64,000 bases of DNA from Mesorhabditis belari (taxonomy: Eukaryota; Nematoda; Chromadorea; Rhabditida; Rhabditidae): NCBI GenBank assembly GCA_958450365.1, contig CAUEEP010000921.1, positions 682,001 through 746,000 of the forward strand. The letters run 5' to 3'. The notes beneath the pieces are model-generated. The model had not been told where the DNA came from and did not search any database. It worked only from the letters and a program-made list of their open reading frames with translations. How positions within the stretch are numbered: position 1 is the stretch's first letter; every line of letters starts with the position of its first letter. Positions 20,820 through 32,800 of the stretch are shown here, piece after piece. The translations under genes were made by a program, and so were the position numbers.

Positions 20820-20874
20820 GTGTTTTATTTAATATTTATCGCACCATTTATTGAACCTAAGCAAAAGTTTAATG

Positions 20875-20880
20875 AATAAA
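20875..20880 (+). promoter_or_regulatory. Poly(A) signal AATAAA (Ig/EGF gene)
   Basis: It lies 56 bp beyond the stop of the Ig/EGF gene, overlapping the 3' region of the convergent receptor gene. On the opposite strand CAATAAAT (about 20847-20853) could serve the receptor gene, so the two 3' UTRs overlap. Confidence 0.6.
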
Positions 20881-20886
20881 GAGTAA

Positions 20887-23137
20887 TCATAAAGAATCTT
20901 CATCCAGATTTCGAGCAGAAAGAGTGCGTGGTTCTAAGGGTGTAGGGCTAGGGTGATCGGCTTGTTCACTGAAATTGTTAGATTACTTGTTTCAAGAGAT
21001 TTTTCCTTACCCAGGCATTTCAATGGGCTGGACCATAATATTTGGTGTCTCCGAACGAAAGATTTGATAGTCCTAACAATAAATAAGGTTTGAGAGTGTT
21101 TTTTAGAAACTTACAGGAGCCAGCCCTTCATGTGGTGTACCATTAGCTTTTTCATCGGCCGAAATGCGTCTTGCAAAGCAAGTTTCCCGTTTGGACGTCT
21201 TCGCAAACTGAATTTTAGTATTAAAAGTCATTTTGATACAAATTTCGGTCAAGATACCAATTATTTAAAGTTATTTAATTTAATTTAAAGTTTATTCACC
21301 TGTCCATTCCCATTTTTCAATTGCCAAACTTCGGGCTTCGTTGCTGGCCGAATGTTGAAAATAGTCTCGAGGAAAGCCCGTCTAAATTCTTTTAGGTAAC
21401 ATCTTGAGTAGGTAGATATAATTTTCAGCAAAAAGTTACCGCAATCCAGCCGTAAATGATTTAAAGATAAGTTTATCTAATGCTCAAGTTCATAATAACA
21501 TCATCATGATAGTAAAATCACTTATTGTACCACCTGTAAGATTTCAAGCAGCAAATCGTCGCCACCGCATCAATCGTGGGACTCCACGTGATCGCATAAT
21601 GAACAATATTCATTGAAGACCAGTCGTATTCTAGATTACCGGTTATTCTTTATTATAATTCAAGAATAGGTTTTGTAAATGATTGATTTGTAAATGATTG
21701 TGGTTCAAGAACAGCCTTAGGTCAAACATTTTCTAAAAACTATCACAACTCGACTGTCTTTTTCAATTAAATTTCAAATTCAAAAAGGCAATTGTGTTAC
21801 GGTAGTTTTTTTTTTCTTGACACACTTTTTAGAAAACGGTTTAAGTGACGGCAATCGATTAAGAACTCACCAAAATCCTTGACATTCGGACTGTCAACAA
21901 CGAGAGTCACCGAGAAAAGTGGAAGATAAGTGACAATGGGTGCAACTGACTGAAATTGTTTATTAGCCAGCAGAGCTACAGTAAACTAGGCTACGTATTC
22001 CCAAAGTTGACACTAATTTTACTTCTAACCTAGTGTTTAATCAAGCCCCTTTTCACCTGTATGATAATAGCCACCAAAATGCTTCTTTGTCTCGAGATAA
22101 CCTGCTGGGAAACCGAATTTCGAACACATTTTTGACTCGAGCGAACGAAAAAGAAGAGCTTCACAACGCAGAACTGAAAACGGGGGAATTTTTGTGTTTA
22201 TAGTTGTTTTTCGATTCTAATAACTCATTTCCGCTTGTGTCTGGGTTTAAAAAGCATTTTTGACCTTTTTTTTGCAATTGTTTTAAACCCGTTTGGCCCA
22301 GCTACAGTTATCAGTTTTTGAAAGTTGACACGTTTTAGAAAACGCAGTTAAGTTGAGGGTTACTGTAGGTTTGCAATGCTCAATCTCGTGCATGACGCTA
22401 GTTCTGTGGACAAACGAATCCCGGATTTTCATTAGTTTAACAGTAACAGCTGTAATAGTAATATAAAGATTCTCCTATTTACCAAAGTGATCGGATAGGA
22501 GATAATCGGATACGAGAGAAGACTTATTGTCATCAATGTGTCCCCGTCTTTCACGAAATTCGCTCCCAACCAACAAATCGTTTCCACGTTTCGCTCATCC
22601 AAACTGAAATTCTGTTTTTACCACTTTTGGATGCTTTACGGTCGAGCGATTATCGGGCGGGGTGGGCGAGTTTTTGACCATTTTGCAGCCAGATTTTAAA
22701 GAGGTTTTTGTTAATAACTTTTGATAAAACAAATAGTTTCTGAAAGCTGACGTTCTAAGCTATCCAAATCTTATTAAAACTTTTTGATTTGATGAGTTTA
22801 AGGTGCTTAAAAGTGAGCTGCAAGTTGGAGAAAAAACTTGGCGATAATCGCCTCCCCCCCCACGATAATCGCTCGATCTCCTCCTCCTCCTCTTCCTCCC
22901 CCTCCTCCTCCTCCTCTTCCTCCTCCTCCCTCTTCCTCCTCTTCCTCCTCCTCTTCCTCCTTCTCTTCCTCTTCCTCCTCCTCTTCCTCTTCCTCCTCCC
23001 TCCTCCTCTTCCCTTCCTCCTCCCCCTCTCTTCCTCCTCTTCCTCCTCCTCTTCCTCCTCTTCCTCCTCTTCTTCCTCCTCTTCCTCCTCTTCCTTCTCC
23101 TCTTCCTCCTCTTCCTTCTCCTCTTCCTCCTTAGCTT

Positions 23138-23168
<31 letters not shown>

Positions 23169-26100
23169 TTCCTCTTCCTCCTCCTCTCCCGATAATCACT
23201 CGACCCCCCCTCCCCTTAACCGTAAAGATCCAAATTTTGTTCAAAAACTCTTCTACAATAAGACATCAAAAACTTCTCTGCCAATATTTTCGAATCTTTT
23301 CGAATCTTTTCTATTTTTTCAAAACTTTTCATAGATAATTACTTTACTAGTTATTTTAAGCGCTTCTCTCGTCGCCATGGACTGTGTAATTAAGAAAAAA
23401 GTGATTTTCGAAAGAAATCTCCGAGATGTAGTCTAAATCGCTTGGTTTTTGAGCCTTACAAAACCAAATCGTTTATGATTTTAGAAGTTTAACAAAGAAA
23501 AAGTCTAAAATGTTGTGGAAAAGAATATTCTTGAAAGCTTGGGCATACTGTAATTGGGTCACTGAAAAGAATTCGGAATAGATTTCACCTAAAGAAATCT
23601 ATCAAGATCTTTACGATCTTTACGAAATCTATTAAAGTTATAAAAATTGCTCAATTTACAAAAACTGACATACTCAATTCTCTTTTTTTTAAAGGTTTTT
23701 GGTCCATTTAAGGGTTTTTGGTAGAGTTCGGCAAACAAAACCGAAACCAAAACAGACCAAAACCAAAACCAAAACTCAATTTGCATATAAATTAACATGT
23801 AAATTTAAAATTGTAAAATGCAAATTTTAATGTAAAATGCAAATTTGCCTTTCAATTTTTCTCACTCCACAAAATCTCGCGGCCGAAAAAAGGACCAAAA
23901 CACGACCTCGAAATTTCGAAACAAAAAATAGCCTATGGGATAGATTTTTGGACGCTGATTTCAAATCTGCAAACAGATTTTCGCTAGCTCCTCCCAGTCG
24001 CGAGATATTGGCGGGTTTTGGTTAGTTTTGGTTTTGGTTTGTTTTGGTTTTGGTTTTGGACTGTTTTGGTTTTGGTGGTTTTGGTTTTGGTCAAGTTTTG
24101 TTTTCCGAAGTCTAGTTTTTAGTCCATTTAACGGTTTTCCGCATGGTCAAGGCCTCGGTTTTCTTCATAAATCTTTAAAGGCCAAAAAAACGAAAGTCTA
24201 TTTCTGAATAAGGATTCGAAAATGTTTTTTGGGTGTAAGTTGTTTGGGTTTAAGATTTGATATTTCAAAGATTTCCTCATTCAACTGACCCTTGAAGATC
24301 CGAATAAACATCGTAGATGTCCCAAATCGTTGTCATATCGATAGCTCGAGCAATGAAAAACACAAAAAGTGGCACGAAATTCGGGATCAACGCTGAAAAG
24401 AGATAAAGAGTTTGTTTCTCTCAAATAATGCATTAGAAAACGTGTAAACTTTCGGAAACTATCGTAATCTTGTCTCTTTTATCCAAGCCACGGTATTTCT
24501 TCGAATAGAAGGCCGGGTAAAGAGTATCATCGCGTACTCCTGCGTAGCAGCCCTTTTTAAAATTTCTTTTCTGCATAAAAGCTTTCAATGAAGTGCTGGC
24601 TGGCTGGCTGGCTGGAAAATGACTCAAAAATACCACATGAGCTAACAGATTTTTGAGCCATTTTCCAGCTCTATAGCACTTCATTGAAAGCTGCAGGAAA
24701 GAAATTTTAAAAAGGGCTGCTACGCAGGAGTACGCGATGATACTCTTTACCCGGTCTTCTATTCGAAGAAATACGGTATTTACTTTTTTGTTTGATTTTT
24801 TTGATGGTTTACAAAGGATATTGAACAAAAAGTGGATATATTGAATAAAAATAGAAAAGATTACGGTAGAAAGAGAAGGGAGAGCGGTTTAGAAAGCAAC
24901 AAGCAACAAAGCAACAGCAAAAGCTCAACAATTTCCCATTTTTCTTACCTATAATAATCCAAGCTTTTCCGGAGACTTTCGTTCCTTTCCAGCAAACGTG
25001 CACAAAACGATTCAACGGCACGATGCAAATCGAGAGTAAATTTGCGTGCGTTTGCCGGGTGTACAACGTGTTGAAAATGATCGAACAGGGGACTGAAATT
25101 TTTGATTTCAAGATTGTCAGTAAGCCGTCTAGCAAACAAAAAGCCGACACTTTAGAAGAAACAAAAGCTGTTTGCTAAAATGCGGCTCATTTCTACTTTA
25201 CAGGATCCTCTACCAAGTACAGTAACCTCTACCTCTACCAAGCAATGCCATCAATGGGTTAGCCGTCGTGATCAATGAGTATTCATATTTTGAGCCATAT
25301 TTGAGTACATGCGGCATGACGAGCAGGAGACCAATCGAGAGGATACAGTTTGAGACGGAGCAACCAAAGAACACCCATTTGTACTCACCTCTAAACTCAG
25401 TAATTCACTTAGTAATACTTGGCTTTTGCTTGTACTTTGATCAGTCACTTGTAAACGCATCCTTTCTGATGCACTGGATATTTTTTTCTACAGTATCAAA
25501 CTGTTTTTTGTAAGAATTGGAAGAAGATTGTGGGACATTTGAAACGCCATTAGCCAACTTTGAGCTCAAATTTCTTGGTGTTGGGCTGTTCAATTTAAAT
25601 AGTTTTCGTATCAATCGACAGAAAAAGACTTGGCGCATCTAATGATATCAAGAAGATTTAAATCGAACAGCCCAACACCAAGAAATTTGAGCTCAAATTT
25701 AGATCGCTGATGGAAAAAGGGGCGGAGCTCGTATCAAATGTCCGATAGTCTTCAAGAAACGCGAGACTAAATTGAACTTTACGGTTCAAAAAGGTAAAAC
25801 TTGAACGAATTTTTAAACTAAATAATAAAGCTTTAAACTAAATAATAAAGCTTTAAACTAAATAATAAAGCTTTAAACTAATAAAGCATAAAAACTAATT
25901 TTTATTTTCGCGCGACGTCGCATTCCAAATGACGTCGCCGCCATTTGGAGGTAGTCGATGGGAGCGTCGCGTCGTCATTTCTTTTTCGTGAAATCATTTG
26001 TTTCTTCGTCGTTTCTTTTTCGTTTTCAAATCATTTATTTTTCTCAGATTAATTGAAAGTATTGTTTTACGCGATAAATTTTGCGTTGAAATGAGAAAGC

Positions 26101-26397
26101 AATCTATTGGATTGGTCAATAAGTAATGAGTCACATGTAAGAAAGGAAATCTTTGTAAAGTTCAATTTAGCCGAATGCGAATTTGTGAGAATTGACAAGT
26201 TTTAGGTACTTATTGATTGGATCAATAAGCACTCTGCCAGAAATGGTGCATTTCGAGCACAAAGTACACTCTTATAGTCCAGCGCCAGTCACAAACCTGG
26301 TGCTCGCCCGCAAACTGACTACCAAAATGAACCCGTTGAGAAAAAGTGAAATCAGACAAGTGACCAAGTAATAAATCGACGCGAACATCTCGAACAT
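20887..26397 (-). CDS. Seven-transmembrane (serpentine) receptor, chemoreceptor-like
   Basis: Supported exons (- strand): 26397-26297, 25390-25239, 25092-24949, 24392-24290, [gap], 22173-22057, 21949-21871, 21630-21534, 21381-21300, 21207-21115, 21072-21011 and 20968-20887. TM1 is YYLVTCLISLFLNGFILVV. TM2 is in CSVSNCILSIGLLLVM. TM3 is followed by an LNRFVHVCW motif at the DRY position. TM4 is LIPNFVPLFVFFIA. TM6 is SILVAIIIQSVAPIVTYLPL. TM7 is ITWSPTIDAVATICCLKSYR, the P..D....(x)YR form typical of nematode chemosensory receptors. The cytoplasmic tail is about 110 residues and rich in Ser, Pro and Thr. The phase does not match across 24290 to 22173, and no full TM5 was found, so one exon is probably missed in that interval. 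The start at 26397 is the first in-frame ATG before TM1, and an upstream exon is possible. Subfamily and ligand are unknown. Confidence 0.75.
22174..24289. repeat. Large intron(s) of the 7TM gene with CTC/CTT microsatellite
   Basis: At 22874-23190 there is a 320-bp pyrimidine-only tract of CTCCTC/TTCCTC on +, bounded on both sides by 'CGATAATC(G/A)CTCGA' and C-runs (22855, 23190-23215). At 22700-22760 a stretch (AGCTGACGTTCTAAGCTATC) matches, inverted, the sequence at 51680-51740 beside another C-rich block. At 24000-24115 there is a GGTTTT-rich tract. A missing TM5 exon of the receptor should lie in this interval. Confidence 0.7.
24491..24778. mobile_element. Fold-back MITE in a 7TM-gene intron
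   Basis: Long arms: GTATTTCTTCGAATAGAAGG, AAGAGTATCATCGCGTACTC, CTGCGTAGCAGCCCTTTTTA on the left, with their complements on the right. A four-copy GGCT repeat sits at the centre. Arms are about 115 bp with few mismatches, so insertion is recent or the arms are homogenised. Confidence 0.85.
25550..25705. mobile_element. Small fold-back MITE (AACTTTGAGCTCAAATTTCT family)
   Basis: The inverted arms contain TTTGAGCTCAAATTTCTTGG and AACACCAAGAAATTTGAGCT. A second, more diverged copy lies at 43945-44096. Confidence 0.8.
25815..25890. repeat. 21-bp tandem repeat (TAAACTAAATAATAAAGCTTT)
   Basis: Three and a half perfect copies, AT-rich, upstream of the 7TM gene's second exon on the opposite side of an intron. 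Confidence 0.9.
26111..26230. mobile_element. Mariner-like terminal fragment
   Basis: TATTGGATTGGTCAATAAGT, followed by AATGAG, resembles a mariner terminal repeat next to TA. A degenerate inverted counterpart (ACTTATTGATTGGATCAATA) lies about 100 bp downstream. It is too short to contain a gene. Confidence 0.4.
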
Positions 26398-26854
26398 CGG
26401 GCAGAAGAAGTGAGCAATTGAAGACAAAAGGTAAAGACTGTCAAATAAATTTCAGCGAAGACATTTCATAAAAGTTGAGAGGGGAGTGAATAGGCGAGAG
26501 AAGATTCATTTACGTCAATCCACCGCCAATAATTACAGGAATGAAACTGGCAATTTGTGTATCGCCAAAAGAGTTATTTTACGAAAAAGAGGAGCTCCTA
26601 TGGGAAATTAAAAACGGAAAAATTACTGGGGAAACGATCAAAAAGGGGAAAAGGAGGGTGGGGACTTTGTGACTGGTTTTTGAAAATCTTTCACTTTGTT
26701 TTAACATTCTATCTACATCAAAAACGCTTTGAGTTGTGAGAAAACGGAGGGTAGACAAATCGTCTGCTCAAAAATTCCCTTGTTCCAAGAAAGTTTGTGC
26801 GTTTAGTAGTTTAAGTTTAACGAGAAAAATCATACAAAGAATCATGACAAAAAT

Positions 26855-29800
26855 TCATTTCGAAGATTTCTCATCACATGAATGAATCTTTCCCGTCAGA
26901 TCGATCGCAAGGTAGATGTTCGACTCGTGAATGGGCAACTAAACAATAAAAATTTAGCCAAGATGTATTCGAATTTCAATGTTTTACATTATTTTGCTAC
27001 ATAGCACGTTCATGCCAAAAAGCAATTAACGCATTTGTCTTAAAAATCTAATCTATTAGATTGGCAACTTGAAAGTTGGTACACTTTTTCGTATTTTCCA
27101 TAAAACATATTTAATACGCCAATTGAATTAGACTTCTCGGCTCTTGCGTAGTTTCCGGGTACTTTGAAAGGATCCGGGCATTTTAAACGACTCGTCACGC
27201 TTTGAAGGCCTATAATTTTGTCCAGAGATAATATCTTTGTTAACTCTTTATATCATTGGACAAAGGACATTTCAGGCTTTCAAATGATACTAAATAGAGC
27301 TTGATTGGATCATCAAGTCGAAGGAAATCAGAGCCAACTCTGAGCCAATAAGGCCTATCCAACTCGGGTGTCGTGTCGCCTAGTTTGCATGGAAATAAAA
27401 AATCCAATCAATCTCTATTTAGTATGATCTCTGGACAAAATTATAGGCCTTCAAATCGGGACCACCCGTTCAAAATACCCGGAAACTACGCAAGAGACGA
27501 CTTCTCTAAATAAAAGTTATATATTATCTAATTTAAGACATGCTTAAGCAAATTTGGGTAACTTTTGAAACGAATTTGAGCAGAAATTCAGGTTTTTCTG
27601 AAAATTCTTCAAATGGAACTATAACAAAAATGATTGATTAGATCTAGCTGAAAATTTGGCTATTTATCTAACTTGTTATGCTCTCTCTTTTTTATTGACA
27701 CTAAAATAGGTTTATGTGGAAGAAAGTGCTCAAATCGCTTTATCGAGTGTTCATCATTTTTAGTTCCTCAACTTCTTGCCCCCTAGAAACCTACAAAACC
27801 AACGCTTTTCTAAATCTGTAAAAAGCCTGTTTTAGAGAATAAATGGGCCTTTTTTATTGGTAAAAACTGTAGATTAGTTGATTTACTAGTTATTTCTAAA
27901 AAGTGCAATGAATAAGTATACCAACTTTAAAGGTGCCTAATAATAAGAATTGTACCTCATCGAGACGCTTCTTCTGAAACTCTTTGAACGGCGTGCTGAA
28001 CGACAACTCAAACTTTTTCTCGATGCGCCTCATCACAAAAAGACGACCACTAAATGATTCATCAAAAGCTAAATGCTTCAAATTGACAACCAACCGTTTA
28101 ACCATAGGATCCCCCAATTGATCGACAATTTCTTTAATTGTGGTAGAAGGAATTCCTGGGATCTGAAATTAAAAAGATAAGATTTGTCAACGAAAAGAGT
28201 AAAAATTTCCCCCACCGCAATGTGCTTGATCTTCAAACTGTCTCGCGGTCCATGATCTATGACGGCCAAGCGAATTTGAATCGAAGGCTTAGGAGTTCGA
28301 GTCTAATAGTAAAAGCAAAACATTGCTAAAATGCCTTAAAAACTATCGTACCTGCCGCTTTTCGGATCCGGTAAGCGAGATGAGCTTCTTGATAGCTCGT
28401 TTCGTGTTTTCCTGAATCCCCGTGCGCACGTCCGCTTCAATCTCTTGCTTTGACAACATTTTTGTCAAAGCTCGACAACATGGATGCTAAAGGAAAATGT
28501 TAATACTTTTAATGTTTAGCTTAAAGAAGTTGTTTAGCTGTTTAGTTTCGCGTGTCTATAGCCAAACTTAAATCCTATTAATTGGCTAACAAAGTTTAAA
28601 CAATATTACTTTTATATACGAGTGAAAAGCTGTCTTATACCAATTTACAAATTTTATCAACAATAGACTAAACTTTATAGATCTATAGCTTAAAAATAGC
28701 TTAAATTGGTTTTAATAGCTTGGTTTTTAATAGCTTGGTTTTCATAGCTTCAAAATAGCTTAAAAGGATAGATCTAAAGCTTAAAAATTGATTTTAACAC
28801 AAGGCAATAATCACTCACAAGACGTTTCTTCGTTTGTTGCTGGGTGATCACGTATTCAGTGTAGAATTTCTTGCACAACTCGGACGGCAACCAGGTAAAC
28901 GCACCGCGGTAGCAATCCCAATTCGAGCAGCCAGTTGAGCCTAAAATAAGCAAATCAATTTCCTAAAAAGTTCAATAGTAAGCCAAATATTTCGAAAACC
29001 TGACCATCGCTGTTAATGACAATTCCCGAGCACGCCTTGCACAAGTAATGATCGCAACGTCCGACATTCTAAAAACAAATAAAAAGAGTTGTTTACGAAA
29101 ATTTACTATTAATTGAGAAGATTGATGAAAAAGTCCACAAGGACCATCACATTTCACACCGTCTAAATAAAAGAGTCATTAAAGAAACACAATAAACACG
29201 TCACTTTCAACGCGAAGCATCGAATGAGTTGAAATCGTGGAAGTAGCCGACGAAACGGCATCGTCGAGACTGCCGGGTGAAAGAGCTAAAATTGCACAAT
29301 TGCAATTGCAATTATTAGAACTTTAGCTTGATTTAGCCAGGCTCAGGACAAACAGAGGCCAATAATTGATAGAGTTCTTAAAATTATGACAATCTTTAGG
29401 TTATAGAAGTGGGATAAAACAGCGTTTAATTTATCAAAGAAAGAAAAGCTTACCACTTTTCTGATTGTAGGGATCCGCTTGGGCTTTTTCTTCGTCGATC
29501 TTCTCCGTCCAGGTGAGCTCGTATTTAAAACGCGTTCTAAACAATGAAATATGCAAATGTAAAGCTTGTAAATAAACTAGTTTTAAAAATTTACTTACAA
29601 GTTAGATTTCTCGTTGTAATTGGCAGTGAGGGCGGCTTGAATGGGCGAGAAAACGAGCGTCCGAAGCACCGGTGGAACGTAAAGATTCGGCTGGTCGTTG
29701 TCTCGATTTGATCGCGATTGCCTAAAAATATTCATAATAGACATGTTTATCGGTCAAGTTAGTGCAAGATCGAAATATAAGCATAAGCAGAATATAAGCA

Positions 29801-32800
29801 GAACATTCTAGTAAAGATAATATTCTAGTATTCTATTAGGGTGGTGCAAAAGAAACTGCCGATTTGACGGTAAATTAAAAAAAAGATGGCGTCCGATGGT
29901 GGCATGATCACAATGGAATATTTTCGCAAGATCTCGAGCAGATTGGCATGGATCGGCCTGAATAACGTCCCTCAGCTTGGCTTCGTTCACGAATTCTGGC
30001 CTCGAACCGTGCTCGTAATCTTCCAAAGTCTCGTCTCCCTCTCGGAATCGTTGAAACCAAGTCTGACACTGCCTGGGAGACAAACTGCTATCTCCGAAAG
30101 CAGCACAGAGAGAACGATGCGTTCCAGTAATTCCAAGTACACCAAACCCTTGCTGTTCCACCATACAGTCAATAAGATCTTCTTCCCGTGGGTTTCGGGC
30201 CTTGGGGTTGGAACAGCAGGTTCGCCGGCGCTCAGCCACTGTCGTTCTCGCGTAAAGTTGTCGTATGCAATCCATTTCTCATCCGATGTCACGATAGAAT
30301 CAAGAAATCCGCTATTCTTTGCACGATTCAGGAGAATGCCAGCAATGGAAATGCGGGATGCGAGGTTAGCACCACTGAGTTGATGAGGGACCCATCTTCC
30401 ACAACGATAGCGGATGAGGGACCCATCTTTCCAATAGCGTGAAGATGGCATTCGATGGTGACATGATCACAATGGAATATTTTCGCAAGATATCGAGCAG
30501 ATTGGCATGGATCGGCCTGAATAACGTCCCTCAGCTTGGCTTCGTTCACGACTTCTGGCCTCGAACCGTGCTCGTAATCTTCCAAAGTCTCGTCTCCCTC
30601 GGAATCGTTGAAACCCGTCTGACACTGCCTGAGAGACAAACTGCCATCTCCGAAAGTAGCACAGAGAGAACGATGCGATTCGGCCACAGACTTTCCAATT
30701 TTGAAGTTAAACAGTAATGCTGCTCGTAGCACAAACTTTTGCTCGACCATGATCTAAATAAAAAATATAAGCATTTTTAAATAAAATAAACAACAACCAA
30801 AAAATTCAAATGTCGAAATAAATAGCAAACAAATATGCGAACAAAGCATAAAAAAAATAATGCCATTAGCATCGCTCGTTTCTGATAAATGAGAGCTGAT
30901 ACCCATCGGCAGTTTCTTTTGCACCACCCTAATAGTATCCGAAATTCGCCTTTTTAAACGGAAAACTTTCTCCATATAGAAAATTTACTAAAGCAGGTTT
31001 TTAGAGATTTAAGTACATTGGTGGTTGGGGGGAACCACTTATATTTTTGACCTTTTCAATTTTTCTGGGATAATTGATAGCGCTGATCAGAAATAGTGTT
31101 TTTGTGTAAAGGTTTGTTATGAGTATTATCGAGTTTTTGAAGTTCTAAAGTTCTAAAGTCTTTAGAACTTTAGACGTGTCTTTACTGTACAGTAAAGACA
31201 CTTCTAAAGTTATATATGTTACGTCCGAATCTGAGGAGATTCATTCTCCTCTGAAACGGACGTCCGACTCTGAGTCGGACGTCCGTTTCGGAGGAGAATG
31301 ATCATTCTTCTCGGAATCGGACGTCCGATCTTGAGAACAAATAGTTTAAATGCAAAATCCAATGTTTTGAACAAAACAAATGAAAAAGGAAGTTAAAATG
31401 AAAATTCTCTCAATTTACTTTTTTTTCTTCACAAATAATTTGGTAATATGTACGGTTTGGCGATTTAGCTAGATGTTTTATTTTTTTTTCTTTTATCTAT
31501 ACATTTTAACTATGTTTTTAACTATATGTTTCTTTTTTAGTTTGTGAATGACGGGCTTCGATGAGCAACTCGGGCAACGAAGCTGTTTCCCAAACACTGA
31601 AAAGTACAAAAAGATGATCGAGCTGTTGCAATCAGAAAGCAATTGGAGATCAAAAGCGGAGCAAAATCTTCACCGACGATATTCTCTATTCAACGAAAAC
31701 GGGACTTCAATTCTGCTGCATCATGGCGATGGAGCAAAGAGGACGAAGGGAAAAAAGTTAACGGCACTTTAGTAGAACTTGAAAAAGCACAATCACATCA
31801 ATTTTACCTCTGAATTTGAAAGAAAAAGGAAAATTTGAATCTGAATACATGTGTTTTGTTCAAAACATTGGATTTTGCATTTAAACTATTTGTTCTAAAG
31901 ATCGGACGTCCGATTCCGAGAAGAATGATCATTCTCCTCTGAAACGGACGTCCGACTCAGAGATGGACTTCCGACTCTGAGTCGGACGTCCGTTTTGGAG
32001 GAGAATGAATCTCCTCAGATTCGGACGTCCGGATCGGAGATGGACGTCTCCTCAGATTCGGACGTAACATATACACGTCTATATTTCGAGGGTTACCTTG
32101 TTAAAAGGGAGACTCAAAATTAGGTCATAAAAGCTCAAATTTTAAATTCAAGCTTTTTAGTCTATCTTTTTAGTTCTATCTTCTTGATTCAAGGTTCAGT
32201 GGTTCTAAAAGCTTTTGGTTTTGGTTTTAAATAGTTTTGGTAAAGAAGTTGACTCGGTAAAACTTTGTGGGTTGGGGAGGCACCTATATTTTTGATTTTT
32301 TCACTTTTCTAGGGGTAATCGAGGGCGCTGAGCACGAATTTAACAGTTTTAGCATAGGTTTTCAACTGAAAAACCGCCATTTCGACACGTTGACTACCAG
32401 TTGACTCGTTTACGATCTCATTTTGAGTTCCTCTTTCTGTGCGTGACGTCATAGTGAAGATAAACTAATTAAGGCTAAAAACTCAAAAACTATGGACAAC
32501 CTACTTTAAAAAGCACTCTTATCATGATTCACGCTATCGATTAGCCTAAAAAAATTGAAAAAAGAGGGAAAAATATGGGGTGGGACAAAAGCGGGAGTGG
32601 GACAAATGCGATCTTTTTTTTGCGCACCCGGACATTTGCGCACCTTTTTTTCCGCACCTTGCCCATTAGCGCACCTTTTTTCGCGTTTTAAAAAAGCTCT
32701 AAAAAGCTAATATTAACCAATTTCTATTCCAAAAGTTGTTTTTCTAGGTAATTTTAGGGCGTAGAATCGAAATTTTGATATATCAGAGCTTGTGGAAACA

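Noticed and set aside
22789..23334. Poly-serine protein
   Set aside because: Translation of a CTC/TCC microsatellite inside an intron of the 7TM gene on the opposite strand.
24809..25150. 113-codon single-exon frame on -
   Set aside because: Only its central part (24949-25092) is coding, as the TM3 exon of the 7TM gene.
26495..26545. Extra exon encoding FIPVIIGGGLT between the 7TM and RING-like genes
   Set aside because: It has acceptor- and donor-like sites but no ATG, and the phase with the TM1 exon was not established, so I left it out of the model.
30439..30717. + strand frames over the mariner
   Set aside because: Antisense shadows of the transposase reading on -.
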